Shown one piece after another: positions 16,319-24,005 of a DNA stretch of 64,000 nt. The DNA is from Streptomyces liliifuscus (lineage in GTDB: Bacteria; Actinomycetota; Actinomycetes; Streptomycetales; Streptomycetaceae). Made by a program: the position numbers and the translations under genes. The stretch covers positions 2,418,001 through 2,482,000 of the forward strand of contig NZ_CP066831.1 of assembly GCF_016598615.1 (NCBI RefSeq). Reading direction: 5' to 3'. The notes below the pieces were generated by a model. That model did not search any database. It was not told the DNA's origin and was given only the letters and a program-made list of their open reading frames with translations. Positions within the stretch are counted from its first letter, which is position 1, and each line of letters opens with the position of its first letter.

Positions 16319-16363
16319 GCCCCTGCCCAGCACTCGTCCGAGGATGTCCGCGTGGTCGGCGCC
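16319..16363 (-). pseudogene. gvpJ/gvpA-type N-terminal fragment
   Basis: One minus-strand frame encodes GADHADILGRVLGRG, which aligns with NLADILERVLDKG of the intact GvpJ at 17952-18317 and then loses similarity. It is just upstream of the second gvpF/L. The match is short (about nine identical residues), so this is a tentative relic. Confidence 0.45.
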
Positions 16364-16518
16364 ACCGTCGTGCCCACAGGGGTCGGGCAAGCACTGTGCC
16401 GTGGTCGCCGACGGCTCCGGGCATGCCGCCGCCGGCCCACGTGTCTCACCACGGGCAAGGTCCCCATCCACAACCAGGCCAACGACCGAGTCGGCCAACA
16501 GCCACGGCGAGCACCGTT

Positions 16519-16938
16519 TCAGTACTGGTGCCCCTCATGCCGCGGCAGGAGGGGACCGAGTGGGCCGAGGTCGAGGTTGAGGTCTTCGGGGCTCAGGCCG
16601 TATCGCTCGCGCAGTTCCGTCATGCGGTCGTCGAGGATCATGAGCGTCATGCCGATGCGTTCTTCCTGTTCCTCGGTCAGGTTGTTCCTCTCGACTCGGC
16701 GGATGGCCTGCCGTTCCATGAGCTGGCGCAGCAGCTCCACGACGGTGAGCACCAGTCGGACGAGGTCGCGTTCGACCGTGTCCTTGTCCAGGTCGAGGCG
16801 TCGGGCCGGGGACTGCCCGGAGTCGGGTGCGGGCGTTGCCTCAGCACCGACAGGAGGCGGAGGTTCCGTATCAGGAGGCGAGGGCGAGGTACGCGAGCCG
16901 GGCAGCCGGCCGGGTGCGTGTTCACCGTGTGCTGTCAC
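16519..16938 (-). CDS. gvpK: Gas vesicle protein GvpK
   Basis: A 139-residue protein. After a Pro/Glu-rich N-terminal stretch comes the GvpK core from about residue 45: LDLDKDTVERDLVRLVLTVV, LLRQLMERQAIRRVERNNLT, then RYGLSPEDLNLDLGPLGPLL. GvpK is a conserved accessory protein of gas vesicle assembly. I chose GTG 16938 because AAGGA is upstream and the start overlaps the stop of the preceding gvpS (GTGA). It is the last intact gene of the main operon. The C-terminus is duplicated in the relic at 15476. Confidence 0.92.
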   Translation of the reverse strand: MTAHGEHAPGRLPGSRTSPSPPDTEPPPPVGAEATPAPDSGQSPARRLDLDKDTVERDLVRLVLTVVELLRQLMERQAIRRVERNNLTEEQEERIGMTLMILDDRMTELRERYGLSPEDLNLDLGPLGPLLPRHEGHQY

Positions 16939-17120
16939 GGCAGGATTCCTTCCGTGGCTTCCTCGACCGAGGTGAGCAGGGCGCGCAGCGAGACCCTGAC
17001 CAGTTCCACGTCGGCGATGCAGAGGCTGAGGTCTCCCGTGATGACGACGCCTCCGGCCAGGAGCCGGTCGAGGAGGTCGACGAGGGCGACCTCCGCGTGG
17101 GGCGGGACCGCGGCCGTCAC
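16935..17120 (-). CDS. gvpS: Gas vesicle protein GvpS (GvpA/J family)
   Basis: A 61-residue protein whose core VALVDLLDRLLAGGVVITGD, followed by LSLCIADVELVRVSLRALLTSV, is the small GvpA/GvpJ/GvpS helix-strand-strand-helix fold. It lacks the long tails of GvpJ and GvpA here. GvpS is a minor structural homologue in actinobacterial clusters. The GTG start overlaps the gvpL stop by four bases, and its own stop overlaps the gvpK start, so three genes are translationally chained. Assignment as S rather than J is by order and size. Confidence 0.85.
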   Translation of the reverse strand: MTAAVPPHAEVALVDLLDRLLAGGVVITGDLSLCIADVELVRVSLRALLTSVEEATEGILP

Positions 17121-17962
17121 GACGTCGTCCGCGGGATCGCGGGGTCCGTCCGTTCGGCCTGTTCCGGCGGGGGCGAGGCGAAGGAGTACGGGGCCCAGGG
17201 TCCGGTGATCTCGACCCGGACGCCGACCGTCCCGGCGGCGAGTGCCTCCACGCGCTCCTGGAAGCTCCGCGTGTGCTGTCGCGGGACAAGGTAGGCCGCG
17301 TTGACGACGTTCTCCCCCGGTTTCGCGGACAGGGCAGCCGGCTGGGGACGATGGTGCCGGACGCCGGTGGCCAGGTTCGCCTCCGCGAGCGTACGGTCCA
17401 CGCGTGCGCCGAGGTCCGCGGCGGCCTGGTGAGCCAGTTCGTGGCCCTCCCGGCTCGTGCGGCGCGCGCGCAGGTAGTCGCGCCCGGAGCGTGGCCGGTC
17501 TCCGGGGGGCGCGGTCGTGGCAGGCGGGTGGGCGTAGATCTTGACGCCCCATTCGTCGTGGCCCTCCAGCTGGTTCAAGGTGGTGCGGAAGTGGCCGGCG
17601 TCGGCGTGCAGTCGTCGCAGCAGGCTGTCGTCGTCGAGGTACACCGTGGCCAGCCGAAGCGGCAGCAATGCCGCATGGGAGGCCAGTGCGGCGATCACCT
17701 GGTGATGGTCGCGGGCCAGGCGTTCCAGGTCGGTGATGTCGTCGAGCCGCTGTGCGACGGCCTCCTCGGTGAAGGCGTCGGCGGGTACGTCACTGACGAC
17801 CGCGGCCGTGTCGGTGCCGCGCAGGATCCGTACCGGCAGACCGTCGACGCCGCACAGTTCTCGGGCGGCCCGCTCGACCGCCTCGTTCCGCAGCAGTACC
17901 GCGTACGCGTAGACCGCGTCGGTACGGTCTGCCGGGGGCGGGGTTTCGGGCTCACAGATCAT
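17117..17962 (-). CDS. gvpL: Gas vesicle protein GvpL (GvpL/F family)
   Basis: A 281-residue GvpL/F-family protein. It begins MICEPETPPPADRTDAVYAY and carries AALLPLRLATVYLDDDSLLR near residue 100, WGVKIYAHPP, NVVNAAYLVPRQ and GPWAPYSF near the end. An Arg-rich insertion (about residues 150-175) distinguishes it from the other two family members in the window. It is an accessory or assembly factor. The start overlaps the gvpJ stop by 11 bp. Part of the gvpO-K operon. Confidence 0.9.
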   Translation of the reverse strand: MICEPETPPPADRTDAVYAYAVLLRNEAVERAARELCGVDGLPVRILRGTDTAAVVSDVPADAFTEEAVAQRLDDITDLERLARDHHQVIAALASHAALLPLRLATVYLDDDSLLRRLHADAGHFRTTLNQLEGHDEWGVKIYAHPPATTAPPGDRPRSGRDYLRARRTSREGHELAHQAAADLGARVDRTLAEANLATGVRHHRPQPAALSAKPGENVVNAAYLVPRQHTRSFQERVEALAAGTVGVRVEITGPWAPYSFASPPPEQAERTDPAIPRTTS

Positions 17963-18317
17963 CGGGTTCCTTCAACCGGGCGTTGAGCGACTGGAGTTCG
18001 GCGCGAAGACGTGCGTTCTCGGCGGCGAGTTCCTCAGTGTGGGCGGGTTCGGGTGGCGGGGCGGGACGGACCGCGCGCGAGGACAGCGTCGGGTCGTGCT
18101 CCCACCAGTCGATGCCCATCTCGCGCGCGGTGTCGACAGAGACGATGAGCAACCGCAGCTTGATGGTGAGGAGTTCGATGTCGAGCAGGTTGATCTTGAT
18201 GTCTCCTGCGATCACGACCCCTTTGTCGAGGACGCGTTCCAGGATGTCGGCCAGATTGCCCGCGCCGCCCGGTTGGGGCGACAGGGCACCTGAGCGCCGC
18301 GCGAGGGCGTCGGTCAC
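17952..18317 (-). CDS. gvpJ: Gas vesicle protein GvpJ (GvpA/J family)
   Basis: A 121-residue protein. Residues of about 20-75 are the GvpA-type core: NLADILERVLDKGVVIAGDI, then KINLLDIELLTIKLRLLIVS and ARE. A Pro-rich linker and a C-terminal coiled-coil-like helix (EELAAENARLRAELQSLNAR) follow. GvpJ caps or nucleates the vesicle ends in other systems. The GTG start overlaps the gvpG stop (GTGA). Confidence 0.88.
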   Translation of the reverse strand: MTDALARRSGALSPQPGGAGNLADILERVLDKGVVIAGDIKINLLDIELLTIKLRLLIVSVDTAREMGIDWWEHDPTLSSRAVRPAPPPEPAHTEELAAENARLRAELQSLNARLKEPDDL

Positions 18318-18601
18318 TGGGAGCCTTCCTGTAGTACCGGACCGTCGGGGCCTGCCGGATCCTCGCCGCTGCCGGCCGTGATCTCTTCCAGACGATCCAG
18401 GAGTTCGTCCTCCCGAAGGCCGAACTCCTCCTCGGTGATACGGCCGGCCAGCAGATCGGCCTCCAGTTCGGCCAGTTCACGGTGGATGGGGGCCGGGTCG
18501 GCGTACTGCCGTTCCGCCTCCTGCACCACCTGTTCCAGCACCCAGCCGACCCCGCGCAGCGGAGCCAGTGGCAGGCCGAACAGGCCGCTCAGCAGACCCA
18601 T
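18314..18601 (-). CDS. gvpG: Gas vesicle protein GvpG
   Basis: A 95-residue protein. It starts with a hydrophobic segment (MGLLSGLFGLPLAPLRGVGW) then a helical charged region with ITEEEFGLREDELLDRLEEI, the standard GvpG layout. GvpG is an essential assembly cofactor that works with GvpF and GvpL. ATG 18601 has GGAGGG upstream. It is 56 bp after gvpF and overlaps gvpJ by four bases. Confidence 0.92.
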   Translation of the reverse strand: MGLLSGLFGLPLAPLRGVGWVLEQVVQEAERQYADPAPIHRELAELEADLLAGRITEEEFGLREDELLDRLEEITAGSGEDPAGPDGPVLQEGSQ

Positions 18602-18657
18602 ACGGCGCCCTCCTTCCGGTAGGGAGGTGGTGGGTGGGGCATGGTGCGGTCACACGG

Positions 18658-19371
18658 TCAGACGAAGCTGTAGGGCGGAAGAGGACCGGTCACCCGGAGT
18701 TCCAGCCCGTGCCCGAGGCTCTCGGCGACCTGGCCCACGGACGCGGCGAACGCGTCGGCCTGCCCGCGTTCGATCAGCAGGCTCACGTTCAGGAAGACCT
18801 CGCCCGTCGGGTCACCCGCGGCGATGCGGTGGGCCAGCGGCTCCAGTCGGCGGGCGATGTCCTCGGCATGCCGCGCCTGTAGCGCCTCGACCCCGGCGGC
18901 GACGACCGTGCCGAGGGCCACCTGGTCGTCGTGCGTGCCGGTGCCGTCCCGTGTGAGGGCGCTCAGGCGTCGGGCTTCGGCACTGTCCCGCAGGACATCG
19001 CGCAGGGCGGTGTCCTCGTCCTGCAGGGCCTTGACGTTGAACTCGACGCGGTCCTCGACCTCTCGGAGCCGATCGGTGAACAACGACTCCTGGTCCGCGA
19101 GCGCGCGACGCACCGCGCCGTCGTCGGGGGCAAGCGTGCCGAAGCGCAGGGGCAACACGGCACCCGCGGCACCGAGCATCAGCAGCACTCTCTGATGGGC
19201 AATCAGATCTCTTCGCTTGGCGCGTAGTTGGGCCGGCGCCTCGCTGACGACGGCGGCCACCCGGGCGGCACGCACCGCCCTCAAGGGCGCGGGCGAAGCC
19301 CCGATTCCGGTGGCACCGTCGACCGGCAGCGGATGGTCCGCGTCCGTGACCGCATAGAGGTAGAGCGGCAT
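18658..19371 (-). CDS. gvpF: Gas vesicle protein GvpF (GvpL/F family)
   Basis: A 237-residue GvpL/F-family protein starting MPLYLYAVTDADHPLP. It has GAVLPLRFGTLAPDDGAVRR near residue 75, FNVKALQDED, FLNVSLLIERG and a final GPLPPYSFV. GvpF is thought to act as chaperone for the shell protein and sits on the vesicle inner face. It begins three bases after the gvpA stop, so its translation depends on gvpA. It differs most from the other two GvpF/L members, fitting the F role. Confidence 0.9.
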   Translation of the reverse strand: MPLYLYAVTDADHPLPVDGATGIGASPAPLRAVRAARVAAVVSEAPAQLRAKRRDLIAHQRVLLMLGAAGAVLPLRFGTLAPDDGAVRRALADQESLFTDRLREVEDRVEFNVKALQDEDTALRDVLRDSAEARRLSALTRDGTGTHDDQVALGTVVAAGVEALQARHAEDIARRLEPLAHRIAAGDPTGEVFLNVSLLIERGQADAFAASVGQVAESLGHGLELRVTGPLPPYSFV

Positions 19372-19374
19372 CCG

Positions 19375-20286
19375 TCAGGCCCCCTCGCCCTGCTGCCCCT
19401 TGCCGCGCCGGGTCTTGTCGCGTGCGGCGGTGGGAGCCTTCTCTTGGCCGGCCGCGGCCGAACCCGAGGCGTCGGCCGCTTCCTGCGCGGTGGGCTCCGT
19501 CACCTGCTCCACACCACCGACATCGTCGGCGGCGGGCACCACGGGATCCGTCACCGGGGCCGCGGTGCCAGCCACTGGAGCCGCGGTACCGGCCACCGGG
19601 ACGACAGCACTCACGCCGGCCGTTGTCGTCGGGACGACGGCCCCCACCACGGTGTCGGCCGTCCGACCGACTGTGCCGACCACTCCACCGACGGCCGGCG
19701 CCACACCGCCGACCACTCCGCCGACAGTCGGCGCCACACTGCCGACCAGTCCCCCGACAGTCGGGGCGACGGCGCCGACGACGCCACCGACCGTCTGTCC
19801 GACCGCCCCGAGTGCCTGCCCCACCGTCTGTCCCAGGTTCCCGACCTGCCCGACCGTCTGTCCGAGGTTCCCGACGACCGGGACCACAGCACCGGTACCG
19901 GGCGGTCCAGCGGTGACGGGCGGTCCCTGCGTGACGACAGCGCCGGGAGCGGGAACCGCCGCGACGCCCGGCGGGACAGCCAGCTGACCTCCCGGCGCCA
20001 CGGCAGTGGGCAGGGCCGGTGCGAACACCGTGGGCGCCGGAGTCACCACGGGAGTACCGCGGTTCTCCAGGTCAAGGCGATTGGTCGCCGCCGCGAAGCG
20101 CAGATAGGTGTCGACGCTGGCGATGACGATACGGATGTCGACGCGCAGGATCTCGATGCCGATCACCGAGACCCGGATGAAGACATCGATCACGAGTCCG
20201 CGGTCGAGGATCAGGTCGAGGATGTCATAAAGGCCTCCGTCGGTCTTCTGGGCGCGGGGTGCGGCGGTCTGGGCGAGCACGGTCAT
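19375..20286 (-). CDS. gvpA: GvpA-family gas vesicle shell protein with very long Val/Gly/Pro repeat tail
   Basis: A 303-residue protein, far longer than typical GvpA (about 70 residues; actinobacterial forms are often 130-150). The conserved shell core is residues 17-75: GGLYDILDLILDRGLVIDVF, then IEILRVDIRIVIASVDTYLR. After residue 78 comes a Pro/Val/Ala region, then GNLGQTVGQ twice, four 11-residue repeats of the form TVGGVVGxVAP (165-208), PVAGTAA twice, and a charged tail ending KTRRGKGQQGEGA. The tail is probably disordered or elastin-like and could protrude from the shell or mediate packing. The reading frame is intact and in operon context, so it is not an assembly artefact on its face. 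Confidence 0.88.
   Translation of the reverse strand: MTVLAQTAAPRAQKTDGGLYDILDLILDRGLVIDVFIRVSVIGIEILRVDIRIVIASVDTYLRFAAATNRLDLENRGTPVVTPAPTVFAPALPTAVAPGGQLAVPPGVAAVPAPGAVVTQGPPVTAGPPGTGAVVPVVGNLGQTVGQVGNLGQTVGQALGAVGQTVGGVVGAVAPTVGGLVGSVAPTVGGVVGGVAPAVGGVVGTVGRTADTVVGAVVPTTTAGVSAVVPVAGTAAPVAGTAAPVTDPVVPAADDVGGVEQVTEPTAQEAADASGSAAAGQEKAPTAARDKTRRGKGQQGEGA
19663..19794 (-). repeat. 33-bp coding tandem repeat in gvpA (11-residue units)
   Basis: Four consecutive units encode TVGGVVGAVAP, TVGGLVGSVAP, TVGGVVGGVAP and AVGGVVGTVGR. Nucleotide differences are mostly silent or conservative, indicating tandem duplication with selection for the pattern. Confidence 0.85.
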
Positions 20287-20534
20287 CGGTGAGGTCCCCT
20301 CTCAGAGGTGGGGCGAGTACGTGCGGGGCAGTCGTCGGCGCTGGGTTTTCGTGCGGTCGGCGTACGGCAAGCGGGCCGAGGTCCCGGACCGGCGCGACGG
20401 GGCCGGGGGTCAAGGACGTCGCGGACATGGACGCCGCGACAGCGGGCGGGGCGGTCGTGCACAGGGGACCGCGTCGCGCGGAGGAAGTCGACGGACCGGC
20501 ATCGCGGTCACGGCGCGGACCGCCTCGCACGCTC

Positions 20535-20864
20535 TCACTGCCGGTCGACCTGGCCTCGGGTGTAGCGACGGCTGCGGGCGTAGCCGAGAAGCAGGCCGTC
20601 GGAGTCGAGCCGCACCCGGTAGACGGCAAGGACGCTGGTGGAGTCGGGGATGCGCTCCAGCTCCACAACCTCGACATCGACCTGCCAGCCCGTCCCGTCG
20701 CGGCTGATGGCCGAGACCGACTCAGGTGTACGGCCCAGAAGTTCGGCAAGTTGGGTGCGCGCGTTGCGCATCGCGGCCACGGCATCCCCGACCACCGGGG
20801 TCCCAGCGGCGGGTGGCGCCGGCGCCGAGGGCGGCGCGGGATCGGGTAAGTCGCTCGTGCTCAT
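20535..20864 (-). CDS. gvpO: Gas vesicle protein GvpO
   Basis: A 109-residue protein. A Pro/Ala-rich N-terminus precedes the GvpO domain: RNARTQLAELLGRTPESVSA, GTGWQVDVEVVELERIPDS, LAVYRVRLDSDGLLLGYARS. GvpO is an accessory protein that begins many actinobacterial gvp operons. ATG 20864 is the first gene of the minus-strand cluster; a 248-bp spacer separates it from gvpA, which could contain an additional promoter or an RNA element. A SigB-type promoter candidate lies about 150 bp upstream. Confidence 0.9.
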   Translation of the reverse strand: MSTSDLPDPAPPSAPAPPAAGTPVVGDAVAAMRNARTQLAELLGRTPESVSAISRDGTGWQVDVEVVELERIPDSTSVLAVYRVRLDSDGLLLGYARSRRYTRGQVDRQ

Positions 20865-21012
20865 AGTTCGTCCGGTCCGTCCGACTGGAAAGTACGTCCG
20901 ACAAGGTCACGACGTGCCGGCAAGCCTTTCGCGCGCCCACCGGGCGGCACGTCCGACATGCTCCGACTCACCAAGCGTCATGCACATGATCTCAACACAT
21001 CTTGACCACGCG

Positions 21013-21038
21013 ATACCCACACCTTCGCCATACTAAGC
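21013..21038 (-). promoter_or_regulatory. SigB-type promoter candidate for gas vesicle operon (GCTT-N16-GGGTAT)
   Basis: On the minus strand GCTT (21035-21038) is followed after 16 bases by GGGTAT (21013-21018), fitting GNNT-N14/16-GGGTAY. It lies in the comparatively A+T-rich 288-bp spacer upstream of gvpO. In S. coelicolor, gvp genes are known to respond to salt stress via SigB, supporting the call. Confidence 0.5.
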
Positions 21039-21152
21039 ACACGAATTTTCGCGACCCCACCCGTCCCACGCGGGACACCTGCACCCACAGCAGCTGAAAC
21101 CGCAGGCCAACTGGACGCACGCGTCGTGGGGTTCGGCACGGAGTGCCGGTGA

Positions 21153-22082
21153 TCAGCCGCGCAGCGCGTTCAGCCGGCGCCGGGCGGGTCCGAGCGCGCG
21201 GCCTCTGCGGAGCAGCCCCGCCCAGGGGTCGGTGCGCGCCTGGTCGACGGCGTCCGCGATGGTCCAGCGGCGGGGGCCGAGTCCGGGGTCGTCGAGCTGT
21301 TCCCAGGTGAGCGGTGTGGCGACCGGGGCGCCGGGCTTGGCGCGGACGGTGAAGGGGGCGGCCGAGGTCTGGGCGTAGGCGTTGCGCTGGATGTCCAGGT
21401 AGAGGCGGTCGCCGCGGTCCTTCTTGCGGGCGGCCGTGGTGAGTTGCTCGGGGTGCGCCTCGGTGAGGGTGTCGGCGACTGCCTTGGCGAACTCCCGTAC
21501 CTCGTCGAAGTCGTGCCGTCCGTCGAGCGGTACGACGACGTGCAGTCCGCGGGAGCCGGTGGTCATCAGGGCGGACGGCAGCCGGAGTTCGTCGAGCAGC
21601 TCGCCGACCAGCCGGGCGGCCTCGCGCACCGGCTCGAAGTCGTCGCCGGAGGGGTCGAGGTCGAAGACCAGCCGGTCGGGACGGTCGACCCGGCCGTCCC
21701 GCGAGACCCGCGACAGCCACCGGTGGAGGGTCAGACAGGCCTGGTCGGCGAGGTACACGAGGGTCGCGGTGTCGTCGCACACGGGGTGGACGACGGTCCC
21801 GCCCTCCTTGTTCACCTCGACCCGCCTGATCCAGTCCGGGTCGTGGTTCTGGACGTTCTTCTGCATGAACCGGGGCCCGCCGAGCCCGTCCGGGTACCGC
21901 TCCAGCATCAGCGGCCGTCCCCGCAGGTGCGGCAGCATGTACGGGGCGACCTCGCGGTAGTACTCGACGAGGTCGGCCTTCGTGTACTCCTTCGCCGACC
22001 CGTCGCCGGGGAACAGCACCTTGTCGGGCCGGTGGACCTCGACGGTCCGCCGACCGGCCCGTACGGACCGTGTGCCGGCCAT
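21153..22082 (-). CDS. Stand-alone LigD-type DNA primase/polymerase domain protein
   Basis: A 309-residue archaeo-eukaryotic primase superfamily protein of the LigD polymerase type, which fills gaps in nonhomologous end joining. Motifs: LVFDLDPSG with the catalytic DxD, TTGSRGLHVVVPL (SxGxH), and RLYLDIQRNAYAQTSAAPFT. No ligase or nuclease domain is attached. I chose ATG 22082 because AAGGAG stands five bases before it; the GTG at 22088 lies inside that site. No Ku gene is adjacent. It is transcribed in the same direction as transketolase, 75 bp downstream. Confidence 0.92.
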   Translation of the reverse strand: MAGTRSVRAGRRTVEVHRPDKVLFPGDGSAKEYTKADLVEYYREVAPYMLPHLRGRPLMLERYPDGLGGPRFMQKNVQNHDPDWIRRVEVNKEGGTVVHPVCDDTATLVYLADQACLTLHRWLSRVSRDGRVDRPDRLVFDLDPSGDDFEPVREAARLVGELLDELRLPSALMTTGSRGLHVVVPLDGRHDFDEVREFAKAVADTLTEAHPEQLTTAARKKDRGDRLYLDIQRNAYAQTSAAPFTVRAKPGAPVATPLTWEQLDDPGLGPRRWTIADAVDQARTDPWAGLLRRGRALGPARRRLNALRG

Positions 22083-22157
22083 GGTCACTCCTTCCGGACG
22101 CCCGTGTCCCGTACGGACCGGGCGGGCCGCGTCATCGCATGTACCGGTGGGGACGGG

Positions 22158-24005
22158 TCATCGCACGATCGCGTTCTCCACCAGCAGCTTCGCCGCGGCC
22201 GCGATCGACTCGGCGTCGATACCGGCGGCGTGCAGCTGCTCCTCGGGCGAGGCCGAGCCGGGCATGGTGCGCACGGCGAGCCGGACCAGCCGGGGTGTGG
22301 GGCGCCCGTCGAGGAAGGCGTCGAGGACCGCGTCACCGAGACCGCCCTCCTCGTGGTGGTCCTCCACGGTCAGCAGGCAGCCGGTGTGCTCGGCGGCCTC
22401 GCGCAGGGCCCGACGGTCGACGGGCTTGACCGAGTACAGGTCGATGACCTGCACGGAGATGCCGTCGGCGGCCAGCGCGTGCGCGGCCTTCAGCGCCTCG
22501 TGCACGGTCGCTCCGGCGGCGACGACCGTGAGCCGGTCCTGCGGGGAGACCCGCAGCACCTTGCTGCCGCCGACCGGGAACTCCTCGTTCGGGCCGTACA
22601 GGACCGGCATCCCGCCGCGCGAGGTGCGCAGATAGCGAACGCCCTCGCAGCCCGCCATCTCGGCGACGAGCTTGGCGGTCTGGTTGGCGTCGCACGGGTA
22701 GAGCACGGTCGAGCCGTGCACCGCCCGGAACATCGCCAGGTCCTCAAGACCCATCTGCGAGGGCCCGTCCTGCCCGATCGCGACACCCGCGTGGGAGCCG
22801 ACGAGGTTGATCCCGGCCCCGCTGATGGACGCCATCCGGACGAAGTCGTGGGCACGCGTCAGGAAGGCGGCGAAGGTCGACACGTACGGTACCCAGCCGC
22901 GCGCGGCGAGCCCCACGGCGGCAGCGACCAGCTGCTGTTCGGCGATGTAGCACTCGAAGAACCGGTCGGGGTGCTCCTTCGCGAAGAACTCGGCGCGCGT
23001 CGAGTCGCTCACCTCGCCGTCGAGGGCGACGACGTCTCCGCGCGCGGTGCCGAGCGCGGCGAGCGCCTGCCCGTAGGCGTCGCGGGTGGCGACCTCGTCG
23101 CCGGTCTCGTAGCGCGGCAGTTCCAGGTGCCCGGCGCGTACGGCGTGGAGCATCCGGGCGGCGGGCGGCTGCCGGACCTCGATACGCAGGTCGCGCACCC
23201 CGCCGAGTTCCTCGATCGCCTCGTCGGCGTCGGGCAGCGGCTTGCCGTGCAGGCCCTCGCGGTCCTGGACGGACGCGACTCCCTTGCCCTTGAGGGTGCG
23301 GGCGATGATCGCGGTCGGCTGTCCGACGGTGGAGACCGCCTCGCCGTACGCCCGGTCGATCGCGTCCACGTCGTGGCCGTCGACCTCGACGGTGTGCCAG
23401 CCGAAGGCCCGGAAGCGGCGGGCGTACGCGTCGAGGTCGTGGCCGTGCCGGGTGGGGCCGCGCTGGCCGAGCCTGTTGACGTCCACGATCGCCACGAGGT
23501 TGTCGAGGTGCTCGTATCCGGCGTGCTCGGCCGCCTCCCACACGGAGCCCTCGGCCATCTCGCTGTCGCCGCACAGCACCCACACCCGGTAGCCGACCCG
23601 GTCGAGCCGCTTGCCGGACAGCGCGATGCCCACGCCGACGGGCAGGCCCTGCCCGAGCGATCCGGTGGCCGTCTCGACCCACGGCAGTCGGCGCGGGGTC
23701 GGGTGCCCTTCGAGGCGGCTGCCGAGCCTGCGGAAGGTCATCAGCTCGGTGTCGTTGATGGCCCCGGCCGCCTTGTACGCGGCGTACAGCAGTGGTGAGG
23801 CGTGTCCCTTGGACAGGATGAAACGGTCGTTGCCTGGGTGGGCGGGGCGGTCGAAGTCGTAGCGCAGGTGGTTGGCGAACAGGACCGCCAGGAGGTCGGC
23901 GGCGGACATCGAGGAGGTGGGATGCCCGGATCCCGCCGCGGCGGCCGCGCGGACACTGTCCACGCGCAACTGCTGCCCCAGTTCGGTGAGTTGACGGGTG
24001 TTCAT
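22158..24005 (-). CDS. tkt: Transketolase
   Basis: A 615-residue thiamine-diphosphate enzyme moving two-carbon units in the pentose phosphate pathway. N-terminal domain: SGHPTSSMSAADLLAVLF, SKGHASPLLYAAY, and the ThDP motif GDSEMAEGSVWEAAEHAG. Pyrimidine domain: EVSDSTRAEFFAKEHPDRFF, VGSHAGVAIGQDGPSQMGLE. C-terminal transketolase domain: VVAAGATVHEALKAA to the end. It is shorter than E. coli TktA (663), like the archaeal/actinobacterial single-chain form, and probably a paralogue of the main copy. Its ATG overlaps the upstream dehydrogenase stop (ATGA). Confidence 0.95.
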   Translation of the reverse strand: MNTRQLTELGQQLRVDSVRAAAAAGSGHPTSSMSAADLLAVLFANHLRYDFDRPAHPGNDRFILSKGHASPLLYAAYKAAGAINDTELMTFRRLGSRLEGHPTPRRLPWVETATGSLGQGLPVGVGIALSGKRLDRVGYRVWVLCGDSEMAEGSVWEAAEHAGYEHLDNLVAIVDVNRLGQRGPTRHGHDLDAYARRFRAFGWHTVEVDGHDVDAIDRAYGEAVSTVGQPTAIIARTLKGKGVASVQDREGLHGKPLPDADEAIEELGGVRDLRIEVRQPPAARMLHAVRAGHLELPRYETGDEVATRDAYGQALAALGTARGDVVALDGEVSDSTRAEFFAKEHPDRFFECYIAEQQLVAAAVGLAARGWVPYVSTFAAFLTRAHDFVRMASISGAGINLVGSHAGVAIGQDGPSQMGLEDLAMFRAVHGSTVLYPCDANQTAKLVAEMAGCEGVRYLRTSRGGMPVLYGPNEEFPVGGSKVLRVSPQDRLTVVAAGATVHEALKAAHALAADGISVQVIDLYSVKPVDRRALREAAEHTGCLLTVEDHHEEGGLGDAVLDAFLDGRPTPRLVRLAVRTMPGSASPEEQLHAAGIDAESIAAAAKLLVENAIVR

